A stretch of DNA of 60,748 bases, taken from positions 1-60,748 of the forward strand of contig JAFGHX010000309.1 in the NCBI GenBank assembly GCA_016929905.1. The letters run 5' to 3'. A program made the position numbers and the translations under genes. Below, piece after piece: positions 36,919 through 45,360 of the stretch (positions are counted from its first letter, which is position 1; each line of letters starts with the position of its first letter). Below the pieces are notes generated by a model, which worked only from the letters and a program-made list of their open reading frames with translations, made no database searches and was not told where the DNA came from. The stretch is from Kiritimatiellia bacterium (GTDB taxonomy: Bacteria; Verrucomicrobiota; Kiritimatiellia; JAFGHX01).

Positions 36919-37965
36919 TCAGGCCAGCCGCACCAGGTTCGGCACGACCTCGTGGCACATATCGCCGCGAAAGCCCCGCAGGCGCCGAAGCAGCAGCTCG
37001 GCGGCCACGCGCCCCATCTCCTGGCTGGGCTTCACGACCACGTGCGCCGACACTCGTTCGGGCAGACTCTGACCGCACTCGAGAACCACGGCCAGTTCGT
37101 GTGCGGATCCGGCTCGCCACGGAATGCCGCGGAGCGACACCGCCTCGCCGGGTTCATCCGGGGGCACGCCGATCACCAGGCTGCCCGTCGCCTTTCCCTG
37201 TTTCAATTCCTCCACGCGTTGCCAGGCGCCCTTTCGATACTTGTCGAGAATCTCGCTGTGCACGGGGATGTCCCTGCCCACGCCCGCGCGCAGCCCGTAG
37301 AGGCGCGCCAGGGAGGGGAGTCCTTCATGGCCGAGGAAGATCACCGGGCCGGCCTTCCGCGTCTTGAGATGCTCGCCCAACTCCCGGAAGGCGCCGAAGT
37401 AATCGGGAATGACCGAGTCGGCCTGCAGGCCGGGAATGGGCCGCGAGGTCACGAGCGGCAGCCGCATCTCCCTGAGCAGATCCACAAGCTGCCGATCCGC
37501 CTCGAGGTTCATCACGCTGATGGTGGACAGATCGGCGATGATCCCGGCCAGCCCCGTCTCGCTGATGGCGGCCAGCATCTCGCGATGGCCCGTCGCGTAG
37601 TCTTTCACGCCGAAATCGGCGACGTGGAAGCCCGCGCCGCCCGCCGCCTCGCGCAGCCCCTGCAGGAACAGGCGGCTCGACAGCGGCGCGAAGAACGGCT
37701 CGTCGGTGTACAGCCCGATCACCTTGCTCTTCGGCTCGAACCCGTCGACGAACAGCCCGCGGCCGCGCTCGCGCCGGACCAGGCCGCGCCGGACCAGTTC
37801 ATCCAGGCAGCGCTCGATGGCCGCCTGGCTCACACGGTGCTGGGCCATCAGTTCGCGCACGGTGGGCAGACGCGTCCCCGGCGGCTTGCTCTCGGCCTGC
37901 CTGGCCAGTTTGTCGAGTACCGACTTGTACTTGGGCTCGCGTGGGCGTTTGACCTTCTCCGCCAT
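36919..37965 (-). CDS. GntR-type HTH / LacI-type ligand-binding transcriptional repressor
   Basis: 348 aa. N-terminal winged helix of GntR type (LPTVRELMAQHRVSQAAIERCLDELVRRGLVRRERGRGLFV), then a LacI/periplasmic-binding-protein-like sensor (KVIGLYTDEPFFAPLSSRLFLQGL...GIIADLSTISVMN...GHEGLPSLARLYGLRAG...). This is the AraR-like architecture, normally a repressor released by a sugar. GGGG lies 9 nt before ATG 37965; GTG at 37971 is an alternative. The palindrome GGTATGATACC sits at its own predicted transcription start, implying autoregulation; three related sites sit at promoters of neighbouring genes. Confidence 0.9.
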   Translation of the reverse strand: MAEKVKRPREPKYKSVLDKLARQAESKPPGTRLPTVRELMAQHRVSQAAIERCLDELVRRGLVRRERGRGLFVDGFEPKSKVIGLYTDEPFFAPLSSRLFLQGLREAAGGAGFHVADFGVKDYATGHREMLAAISETGLAGIIADLSTISVMNLEADRQLVDLLREMRLPLVTSRPIPGLQADSVIPDYFGAFRELGEHLKTRKAGPVIFLGHEGLPSLARLYGLRAGVGRDIPVHSEILDKYRKGAWQRVEELKQGKATGSLVIGVPPDEPGEAVSLRGIPWRAGSAHELAVVLECGQSLPERVSAHVVVKPSQEMGRVAAELLLRRLRGFRGDMCHEVVPNLVRLA

Positions 37966-37996
37966 CCTCACAGTCCCCTTCGCGGCGATTCCGCGT

Positions 37997-38007
37997 GGTA
38001 TGATACC
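37997..38007. promoter_or_regulatory. Operator palindrome GGTATGATACC at repressor promoter
   Basis: Lies 30-40 nt before the repressor start. On the minus strand a promoter TTCCCA (38039-38034), 17 nt, TAGACT (38016-38011) would start transcription inside the palindrome. Confidence 0.65.
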
Positions 38008-38047
38008 GACAGTCTAGCCTATTGTACCGCACATGGGAAGCGCCCGC

Positions 38048-38476
38048 TCACAATTCGTAGCAGACCGCCCGGTTGCAGCAGGGATTGCCGCGTGCCACGT
38101 GGAGTTTGCCCCGGGTCGGCTCGGCTACGACCGCCGCGGTCGTGCCCATCTGTGGATCGTCGCCGATCAGATGACGGCAGATCCCGCGCGGATAGCCGGA
38201 GTGGTCCGCCAGCGCCTCCAACGCCGCCTCGGCCGTGAGCCGGCCGCGCTGCCGGTCGAGCAGTGCGTGAAGCGTGTCCATGCGATACCTGGAGTTCTTC
38301 TTCTCGACGGGGTCCGGATAGGATTCGAACGGCGCCGTCTCTTTGCCCACGGGGTGGTTCCCATGCACGGCGATTCCCTCACGCGCCGGCACGACGCTCA
38401 CGCCGCCGCAGTTGAATTCGACGGAAACGCTGTTGCCTGCTCGATCGCTGATCAGGCAGTTGCCGGTCCCACTCAC
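38048..38476 (-). pseudogene. C-terminal fragment of C45-type acyl-CoA:6-aminopenicillanate acyltransferase-like protein
   Basis: 142 codons resembling the end of a C45/AAT Ntn-hydrolase: CLISDRAGNSVSVEFNCGGVSVV, EGIAVHGNHPV, LLDRQRGRLTAEAALEALADHSGYPRGICRH, TTAAVVAEPTRGKLHVARGNPC. The N-terminal half with the nucleophilic Cys is absent. Upstream on the coding strand the reading frame is broken by stops and by a run of 11 G (C on the plus strand, 38504-38514), and only ~150 nt separate it from the next gene. It therefore looks like a decaying remnant, though an assembly error in the homopolymer could add to the damage. Confidence 0.75.
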
Positions 38477-38621
38477 CCCGAATTCGAGGGCCAGTTCCGC
38501 CGCCCCCCCCCCCGACCGAGCCTCCAGCGAGCGCGAGCAGGCCCCACTGCCCCATCGTCAGGCGTCATCCGGCGGCCCGGCCACCCCGCCGCCATCTCGC
38601 GAAACGCGCCAAGTGTCCCGG

Positions 38622-39599
38622 CTACGCCTCCTTCGCCAGGAATTCGCGCAGCTTACCCACCATCCGTTCATACGCCATGCGCTGCGACTCGAACGTGACC
38701 CCACCGGTGTGCGGCGAGATGACGAGATTCTCGCTGGCGTTGGCGTAGCGGATCAGCGGGTGATCCGCCAGCGTGTCGCTCCATTCGCCGTCGATGACGT
38801 CCACACCCGCGCCCCCAAGCCGGCCCGAGCGCAGGGCGTCGAGCAACGCCGCCTCATCCAGGACGGCGCCTCGACTCGTGTTGACCAGGACCGCACCTTC
38901 CTTCATCTTCGCGAATGCGGCGGCGTCGATCACATGCCGGTTCCCCGCCGTCAAGTGAATGTGGATCGACAGCACGTCGGATTCGCGCAGCCACGTGTCG
39001 AAGTCGACGATTCGGACCCCGGCTTCCGGACGAACGTCGCGCGTATCACAGGCCAGCACGTGCATCCCGAACGCCTTGCCGTACCGCGCCACCATTCGCC
39101 CGAGCCGGCCGTAGCCCAGAATACCCAGCGTCTTGCCCGAGAGCTGATGGCCCCGGAAGCGGTCGCGTGCCCACTCGCCGCGCCGTGCCGCGGCGAACGA
39201 CCACGGCAGCCGGCGCACCGTGGCCAGCAGCAGCGCCCACGCCATTTCGGCCGTGGCGGTGATGCCGGCCAAAAACTCCGTGTCGTCCTTCAGCGAAAGG
39301 ACGGTGATGCCGCGCGTCTCGGCACGCGCCATGTCGATGTGATCCAGTCCCGTGGAAGGCGTTGCGATCACGCGCAGGCGAGCGGCACGTTCCAGCACCT
39401 CCGCATCGACCCGCACGCGAAGCGAAGCGAAGTAGGCGTCACACCCGCCGATCGCCGACACCAGGCGACTGGGCTCGGCCGGCAGCGACACGACCTCCGC
39501 CACCGTCGCAAGCGGTTCGAACACCGCCGGGCACGCCGCGATATCCGCCATGTTCAGCACCCGCCATCTGCACCGCGCCATCTCTGTGCCGTCCTCCAT
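38622..39599 (-). CDS. D-isomer-specific 2-hydroxyacid dehydrogenase
   Basis: 325 aa. NAD-binding GYGRLGRMVARYGKAFG within LSGKTLGILGYGRLGR, and catalytic residues of the family: Arg in VNTSRGAVLDEAAL, Glu in VDVIDGEW, His in ISPHTGG. Similar to phosphoglycerate and glyoxylate/hydroxypyruvate reductases. ATG 39599 has GGGGGAA upstream; ATG 39581 with GGAGG is an alternative. It is transcribed away from the FAD oxidoreductases from a shared, operator-flanked intergenic region. Confidence 0.92.
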   Translation of the reverse strand: MEDGTEMARCRWRVLNMADIAACPAVFEPLATVAEVVSLPAEPSRLVSAIGGCDAYFASLRVRVDAEVLERAARLRVIATPSTGLDHIDMARAETRGITVLSLKDDTEFLAGITATAEMAWALLLATVRRLPWSFAAARRGEWARDRFRGHQLSGKTLGILGYGRLGRMVARYGKAFGMHVLACDTRDVRPEAGVRIVDFDTWLRESDVLSIHIHLTAGNRHVIDAAAFAKMKEGAVLVNTSRGAVLDEAALLDALRSGRLGGAGVDVIDGEWSDTLADHPLIRYANASENLVISPHTGGVTFESQRMAYERMVGKLREFLAKEA

Positions 39600-39651
39600 C
39601 GCCACGCTTCCCCCGGGCCCGGCCGCTCCTCCCGCCCCAAGTCTTCGCCTA

Positions 39652-39666
39652 TGTATATCATACACA
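39652..39666. promoter_or_regulatory. Operator near-palindrome at dehydrogenase promoter
   Basis: TGTATATCATACACA, a 15-bp palindrome with one mismatch pair. On the minus strand it reads TGTGTATGATATACA and overlaps the -10. Confidence 0.7.
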
Positions 39667-39692
39667 ATATCAAAAAATCCATTAGTTTGCAA
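39664..39692 (-). promoter_or_regulatory. Promoter of 2-hydroxyacid dehydrogenase gene
   Basis: Minus strand: TTGCAA (39692-39687), 17-nt spacer, TATTGT (39669-39664), overlapped by the operator. The surrounding 39650-39780 stretch is strikingly AT-rich for this genome. Confidence 0.65.
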
Positions 39693-39731
39693 GAAACGTC
39701 TGCGACAATTACGTTTTTATCTCATTATATG

Positions 39732-39760
39732 TTGATATATTACTCGTAATACGCTAGAAT
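39732..39760 (+). promoter_or_regulatory. Promoter of FAD oxidoreductase operon
   Basis: TTGATA (39732-39737), 17-nt spacer, TAGAAT (39755-39760). The start of transcription falls in the operator, leaving a leader of about 160 nt before the first gene. Confidence 0.75.
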
Positions 39761-39762
39761 AT

Positions 39763-39775
39763 GTGTATGATACAC
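39763..39775. promoter_or_regulatory. Operator palindrome GTGTATGATACAC
   Basis: Perfect 13-bp palindrome (15 bp with flanking T/A) directly after the -10 of the FAD oxidoreductase promoter; same core as the sites at 35124 and 37997. Confidence 0.8.
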
Positions 39776-39928
39776 AATGCGTATGTGTTGGGGCGGCATG
39801 CGGGATGGTGTGCGGGAAAGGGTGGGCCTGGCTTTGACGAGAGTTTGTCACTCGGTGGAATCGTGGTACGCTGCGGTGCAGAGACAGGCGGGGAACCGGG
39901 GGAGGGGCCGATAGGAAAGGGCGCCAAG

Positions 39929-41410
39929 ATGACGGGAAGATTGTTGCGTAGTACGGTGGTCGAACCGGCAAAGGAACGCCCCGTTCTCTTCGACGCGGAC
40001 GTGGTTGTTGCGGGCTGCGGCTTATGCGGGACGTTTGCGGCCATTGCCTCCGGCCGGTGCGGGGCGCGGACTCTCGTCATCGACCGGTTCGGGACGCTGG
40101 GCGGCAACATGGGGCCAGCGATGGTCGTGAACGGCAGCCTGTTCGGCGAAGCCGACGCGACGCTCCCGGGCGGTCTGGCTGGCATTCCGGCGGAATTCAA
40201 GGCCCGGTACGAGGCGCTCGGCGGCTCGGCGGCGCGAGATCCGGCGCGTTCGATCTACCCGGAAGACGCGGCCATTGCCTCGCATCTCGCTTACGTCATG
40301 ATGAACGAGGCGGGTGTGGAGATCCTGCTTTCGGCCTACGCGGCGGATCCGATCATGGACGGCAACACCGTGTGCGGCCTTTTCGCCGAGTGCGCGTCGG
40401 GGCGCGTGGCGGCGAGAGCCAAGGTCACCGTGGATGGGACAGGCGACGCCGGTATTGCGGCGCGGGCCGGCGCGCCGATCGTGCCGTACATGGCACAGGA
40501 CGACACGTACGCGGTGATGATGCCTCGCGCGTCCATGAAGAGAGGTTACCCGACCTACTACAACGACACGCAGCTGCTGTTCCTCATCGCCAACGTGGCT
40601 GAAGACGGCATGCAGGCGTTCTGGCGTGAGGATGTGGACTTGAGTGCGGAGGACGAGGAGTGGGCGGCGACTTCGCTGAAGGCATACCCGAAGGCGCTCG
40701 TTCCCATCCTGCGCCAAGCGTGGAGTACCGGCGAATATCGGCGCAGGATCGACGACGTGGCGGATGTGAAGATCTCGGCTTCGTGTCCCGGGAAGCTTCA
40801 GGAGTTCGGACCCGGCATTGTGGGGTTCCGGGTGAGCGCGGTGGGGGCTATCGACGCGGCTGATCCGTTACAGATGTCGCGCCTGGAGGCGGCGATGCGC
40901 GAGCAGGGGTTCCGGACCGTCGCCTTTTTCCGGAAGCACGCGCCGGGCTTCGAGAACGCTTACTTGATCGCCAGTTCCTCTTTCCTCGGCATGCGCGGCG
41001 GCCCGCACATCGAGGGCGACCATACTCTCTCCATGGAGGACCGGTTTGCGGGGCGGAAGTGCGACGATGTCCTGTTCCGCAATACCCATCTCGGCAGCCC
41101 GGGCCACGGCGGCGATCCGTCGGGGTTCGACGTGCCGTACGCCGTCTGTCTGCCCCGGGGCGTCGAAGGACTGCTGGTCTGCGGGCGCGGCGCGGCGTAC
41201 CGCCGGCGCGGGCACGACCCGTGCGCCATGCGTGCACGGCCGGCCATGATGGTGTTCGGCCAGGCGGTCGGCACGGCTGCGGCCATAGCCGCGCTCGACG
41301 GGGTCGCGCCGCGCGAGGTCGACATCCGGAAGGTCCAGCAGCGACTTGTGGCGGACGGGATCTGCCTGGGGGAACGGAGCCGGTTGGCGGAGTTGGGACT
41401 CGGCCGTTGA
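39929..41410 (+). CDS. FAD-dependent oxidoreductase (FAD_oxidored family)
   Basis: 493 aa. N-terminal FAD-binding Rossmann fold ADVVVAGCGLCGTFAAIASGRCGARTLVIDRFGTLGGNMG, a central substrate domain, and the C-terminal FAD-contacting segment CLPRGVEGLLVCGRGA...ARPAMMVFGQAVGTAAAIA. Typical of the PF12831-type oxidoreductases abundant in Lentisphaerota/Planctomycetota carbohydrate clusters; substrate unknown. The start at ATG 39929 has GGAAAGG; upstream codons of the same frame include the operator DNA and are leader sequence. It is followed by a paralog in the same operon. Confidence 0.88.
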   Translation: MTGRLLRSTVVEPAKERPVLFDADVVVAGCGLCGTFAAIASGRCGARTLVIDRFGTLGGNMGPAMVVNGSLFGEADATLPGGLAGIPAEFKARYEALGGSAARDPARSIYPEDAAIASHLAYVMMNEAGVEILLSAYAADPIMDGNTVCGLFAECASGRVAARAKVTVDGTGDAGIAARAGAPIVPYMAQDDTYAVMMPRASMKRGYPTYYNDTQLLFLIANVAEDGMQAFWREDVDLSAEDEEWAATSLKAYPKALVPILRQAWSTGEYRRRIDDVADVKISASCPGKLQEFGPGIVGFRVSAVGAIDAADPLQMSRLEAAMREQGFRTVAFFRKHAPGFENAYLIASSSFLGMRGGPHIEGDHTLSMEDRFAGRKCDDVLFRNTHLGSPGHGGDPSGFDVPYAVCLPRGVEGLLVCGRGAAYRRRGHDPCAMRARPAMMVFGQAVGTAAAIAALDGVAPREVDIRKVQQRLVADGICLGERSRLAELGLGR

Positions 41411-41449
41411 AGCAGCCGCTGCGGCACGCCGCGAACGGGAGAGAGGAAC

Positions 41450-42895
41450 ATGAGCGCAAGAACGGTGCGCGAGTCGGAACGGAAGATCGAAGTCCTGGAC
41501 GAGATGGATGTCGTGGTGGCCGGTGCCGGCGTCTCGGGCTGCGCGGCGGCGGCAAGCGCCGCACGGGCGGGCGCGAAAACCATCCTGCTCGAGCGCAACG
41601 GTTGTCTGGGCGGCGTGGCCACGGCCACGTTGATGGCCAATATCGGGAACCGATTCCTGACGGGGAGTGGCCGGCAGGTCATCCATGGGTTTGGCGGCGA
41701 ATTGGTCGAACGGCTGGTCGCCCAGGGCGCCGCCTCACCGCACTGGAAATCGCGCGACCTGCCCGGCGTGGTGATCGATTCCGAGAAACTGAAGGTTGTG
41801 CTCATCGACGTGATGTACGAAGCCGGCGTGACGGTTCTGACGCATGCGCTGGCCACGCAGCCGATCGTTAACGGCGATGGCGTGACGGGCGTGTTCCTCG
41901 AAAGCCGGTCCGGCCGTCAGGCCCTGCTCGCCCGCGCCGTGGTCGATGCCACGGGCGAAGCGGACCTCGCCTTCCGTGCCGGGTCGACGATCAAGGAGCA
42001 GTCCGTGAAGGGATCGGCCAGTATTCTTTTCAAGCTCGCACGCGTGGACCTGGACCGCTTCGTCGATTTCGTGCTGGAGGACCCCGAGGGGTTTCCGGCC
42101 GGTGTGGACTGGGTCAAGGACGCCGAGACGTTCGGGCGCAATTGGAGGGAGCGGGGCGTGCTGTTCTTCCCGCACGTCAGCGGCCGGCATTGGCGGTTCA
42201 TGATCGAGGCCGTGGCGCAGGGCAAACTGGAGCGCGAGATCGGGCCGGCGGGCAGCCTGGATGCCGTCGGCATGTATGCGCTGCGCGGGCGGGACTGCAT
42301 CGTGATCAACTCGAACTTCTACCGCGTGCAGGATCTCGATGTTCGGACCCTCTCCGTTTCGGAACTGCATGCCCAGAAGATGTGCTATTACGTGGCCGAC
42401 TTCTTCATCCGGCACGTGCCGGGCTTCGAGCGCGCGTACGTCGCCCACGTCGGCGTGGATCTGGGCATTCGTACCAGCCGCCAGATCGCGGGGCGCGTCA
42501 CACTGAGCCGGGAAATGCTTCGGGACGCCCCGGCACCCACGCGCTTCGACGACGTGATCGGGGTGACCCCCGTTCAGGACACGAAGCGGGAGAGTGGCGA
42601 ATTCTTCAAGGAATTCACCACCGACATTCCGTTCGGAGCGCTGGTCCCGTGCGGCGGGCCGGCGAACCTTGTGAACGCCAGCGCCAAGAGCATCGACACC
42701 GAGCCGCGCGGGCTCATTCGCGGCATGAGCGGCTGCATGATCTGCGGGCAGGCCGCCGGCGTGGCCGCCGCCCTGGCGGCGAAGCGCGGCGTGGCCGTCG
42801 CCGACGTGCCCACCCGGGACCTGCAGCGCGCGTTGTTGCGCCAGCACGTGAATCTGGGAGACGCATCACGAATCAAGGCGTTGGGGCTGCTCTGA
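41450..42895 (+). CDS. FAD-dependent oxidoreductase (FAD_oxidored family), paralog
   Basis: 481 aa. DVVVAGAGVSGCAAAASAARAGAKTILLERNGCLGGVAT is the FAD-binding motif; the C-terminus has GMSGCMICGQAAGVAAALAAKRG. Same family and layout as the preceding gene (39-nt gap, AGAGAGGAAC before ATG), so the two may act on related substrates or as a pair. Likely co-transcribed from the operator-controlled promoter at 39732. Confidence 0.9.
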   Translation: MSARTVRESERKIEVLDEMDVVVAGAGVSGCAAAASAARAGAKTILLERNGCLGGVATATLMANIGNRFLTGSGRQVIHGFGGELVERLVAQGAASPHWKSRDLPGVVIDSEKLKVVLIDVMYEAGVTVLTHALATQPIVNGDGVTGVFLESRSGRQALLARAVVDATGEADLAFRAGSTIKEQSVKGSASILFKLARVDLDRFVDFVLEDPEGFPAGVDWVKDAETFGRNWRERGVLFFPHVSGRHWRFMIEAVAQGKLEREIGPAGSLDAVGMYALRGRDCIVINSNFYRVQDLDVRTLSVSELHAQKMCYYVADFFIRHVPGFERAYVAHVGVDLGIRTSRQIAGRVTLSREMLRDAPAPTRFDDVIGVTPVQDTKRESGEFFKEFTTDIPFGALVPCGGPANLVNASAKSIDTEPRGLIRGMSGCMICGQAAGVAAALAAKRGVAVADVPTRDLQRALLRQHVNLGDASRIKALGLL

Positions 42896-42931
42896 AGCCC
42901 CTCGTCCCGGCAGGAGAGAGGAGCACCGGTG

Positions 42932-45313
42932 ATGAAGAAGGGAGGCTATACCCGCAATCGACTCCGGAAGATTGCCTTGTGCGCCGCGCTGGGATCGGCG
43001 GCAGGAATCGGCGGTACGGACGCCGCCGTAACCTGCAGCCGGGCAGGGAATGAGGTGACGCTCGGGAACGACCACCTGAGCATCGCCTTCAACGTGTCGC
43101 AGGGCGACGCGATTGCGAGCATCGTCGCCCGGCAGTTGACGGCGCCTACACCGAACGAGGGCAAAATCGCGTACGGGCCGCTCCTGCAGACCCGGTTCCG
43201 TGTCAACGGGCAAGAGGTATCCGCCAAGCCGGAGATCGGCAAGCTGATCGACGGAAGAGAGAATGTCGGCGGAGTGGATTTCACAACGCGGCAGGGCGAT
43301 CTGGTGATCGAGCGGCACGTCCGCATGCGTGCGGGCGAGGCCGCGTTCGACGATCTGCTCACATGCCGCAACAGCGGGCGAGAGCCGCTGCAGCTCGCCA
43401 TAAGCTCCGCCAGCGACGTGACCGGGCCGGCCTACGATCCGAACAACTGGACTTTTCCGCAAATGCGCTTCTTCCTGCCGCGGGAGAAGGGCTACGGCCG
43501 CGTGGACGTGAACTACAGTCTCGATGCGTACGCCGGCAAGCTGCTCGGGCGGGGTAAGGGCCCGGTGGTGAACGAAAGCCGGCATGCGCGGGGGCCTGTC
43601 CGGTTTGCCTTTACGAGCATTCGCGCGCTTGGCCTGCACATCGCGCTGGAGTGCGACCTGCCGATCGCGTTCACCGAAACGCACGACCTGCACAAACAAC
43701 CGGACAATCCGGCCGTACGGACGCGAAGCGCCAAACTGGGCTGGGCATGGCAGTGCGGCCCGGCCGCGCTGCGCCCCGGAGCGGCTCTTGCCGTTCGTCG
43801 CCGGGTGCTCCTCCTGAACGGACAGCCCGACCTCGACATCTGTGCAGGGCCGGGCGTCCTGGCCTGGTTTGATGTGCCGCCGTATCGCGACGCGGGTGAG
43901 CGCATCGAAATCAGCGGCTTCCTCAGCGCCGACTCGGACCGCGAACTCGAAATCAGCGCCTACCGCAAGGCGCTCGGCGCGGACCGATGGGAACCGTACG
44001 GCACCGCACAGGCCCGCTGTCAGGCGGGCCGGGTGCGAGAGGTGCCCCTCGACGTCGAGCAGGCTCCGCAATGCCCCGGCCTGGATCTGGCCTTCGTCGT
44101 GACGCAGAGCGGAACGGAATTGTGCCGGGTGGAAAAGCGGATCTGCCTGACCCCCGACACCGCGGAAGGGGCGGAGCTGGCCAAGGAATACCGCCGGCGC
44201 TTCCCGGACGGGGAGACGTTCGAGGGGACCCTGCGTGAGCTGGGCCGGCTGCGCGCCGCGCAGAGCGCCGAGAAATGGGGCAACGGCAAGAGCCCCGAGG
44301 AAATCGGACGTGGCTTTCAGGAGAAATATGATCTGAGCCGCCCTGCCGTGAAAGAGCGCGTCGCGCATCTCCTGGCCGTGTACCGCAAGTGGTTCCCGAA
44401 CTACCTGCAGACACTGGCCGGCGACGCGGAAGCCAAGGGCATATCGCTGGAACTGCGGCTCTACTCCAAACATCCGCTGCCGGAAGACATCCGGAAGGCG
44501 CACCGGGAAGCGGAGGAGCCCTTGGCGCGGGAGGGTTGCCTGGACATGGTGTTCCGGGGCCGGCACCAGAATTTCCTCGCCTGGAACAAGGAGCGCGGAT
44601 CGGTGGCGGCCGGCATCAAGATCGAATACTCCCGCTACCGGATCAAAGACGGGATCAGTTGGCACGGGATCGCGGACTACGGGGCGAACGAACACGGCTT
44701 CTGCACCGCGGGCGCCGCGCTGAATGCCGGCAGCAAGGTGGAAGAGCGGGCGGAAGCGGAGCTGAAGGCCTACCGGGCCCAGGGCAGGCTGACGGCGCCG
44801 GGCGGCCACGCGTTGCTGTTGATGGAGTGCCGGTCGGTCGACGACGCCATTCGGCTGCTGGAGAACCCCGACGCGCCGTTCGTCGGCTACGGCAACGTGA
44901 TGATGGCGGACCGCCACGGCCGCGCGGCGGTCTGGCAGGGCGAGCGGCTGCTGAAGATCCTGCGCCGGCCCGAGGACCCGAACTGGAAACTGCACACCTG
45001 CACGAACTATCCCCATGAGTGGGAAAGAGCCACCTGGGGCTCCGCGGGCCGCACCACCTGGAACGGGCTGTTTCGGGAAGCCAATCTGGCGCGGCTGGCG
45101 CAGGACGTGCACGGCTTCACGCTCGACCAGGTGACCCGCGTGCTGCGCAGCCATGCCGAGCCCGGCCCCATCTGTCAGCACCACCACACCAGTGTGGGCG
45201 GCGCCATGACGGTGATGTCCTATCTGGTGGACACCGCCAACGGCGACCTGTACGTCACGTACGCGCAGCCCTGCCGGCACAAGTATCACACGTATTCGAT
45301 CAACGCGGAGTAG
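42932..45313 (+). CDS. Secreted protein with C45/Ntn-hydrolase-like C-terminal domain
   Basis: 793 aa. Short signal peptide (IALCAALGSAAGIGGTDA). Residues ~30-400 are beta-sandwich-like. The C-terminal ~300 residues resemble C45 acyltransferase/choloylglycine-hydrolase folds: GCLDMVFRGRHQNFLAWNKERG (candidate nucleophile Cys), GANEHGFCTAGAALNAGS, HTCTNYPHEWE, HHHTSVGGAMTVMSYLVDTANGDLYVTYAQPC. The catalytic Cys would be internal unless processed, so activity is uncertain. AGGAG is 8 nt before the ATG. Follows the FAD oxidoreductases by 36 nt, likely the same operon. Confidence 0.65.
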   Translation: MKKGGYTRNRLRKIALCAALGSAAGIGGTDAAVTCSRAGNEVTLGNDHLSIAFNVSQGDAIASIVARQLTAPTPNEGKIAYGPLLQTRFRVNGQEVSAKPEIGKLIDGRENVGGVDFTTRQGDLVIERHVRMRAGEAAFDDLLTCRNSGREPLQLAISSASDVTGPAYDPNNWTFPQMRFFLPREKGYGRVDVNYSLDAYAGKLLGRGKGPVVNESRHARGPVRFAFTSIRALGLHIALECDLPIAFTETHDLHKQPDNPAVRTRSAKLGWAWQCGPAALRPGAALAVRRRVLLLNGQPDLDICAGPGVLAWFDVPPYRDAGERIEISGFLSADSDRELEISAYRKALGADRWEPYGTAQARCQAGRVREVPLDVEQAPQCPGLDLAFVVTQSGTELCRVEKRICLTPDTAEGAELAKEYRRRFPDGETFEGTLRELGRLRAAQSAEKWGNGKSPEEIGRGFQEKYDLSRPAVKERVAHLLAVYRKWFPNYLQTLAGDAEAKGISLELRLYSKHPLPEDIRKAHREAEEPLAREGCLDMVFRGRHQNFLAWNKERGSVAAGIKIEYSRYRIKDGISWHGIADYGANEHGFCTAGAALNAGSKVEERAEAELKAYRAQGRLTAPGGHALLLMECRSVDDAIRLLENPDAPFVGYGNVMMADRHGRAAVWQGERLLKILRRPEDPNWKLHTCTNYPHEWERATWGSAGRTTWNGLFREANLARLAQDVHGFTLDQVTRVLRSHAEPGPICQHHHTSVGGAMTVMSYLVDTANGDLYVTYAQPCRHKYHTYSINAE

Positions 45314-45360
45314 CGTCGACTGGCGCGACCGCGCATGCAGCAGACAAGGAGGAGCGCCTC

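Noticed and set aside
39761..39928. Longer FAD oxidoreductase starting at the operator
   Set aside because: The ATG at 39761 falls within the predicted -10/+1 region and cannot be in its own transcript in full; ATG 39929 has a proper Shine-Dalgarno sequence.
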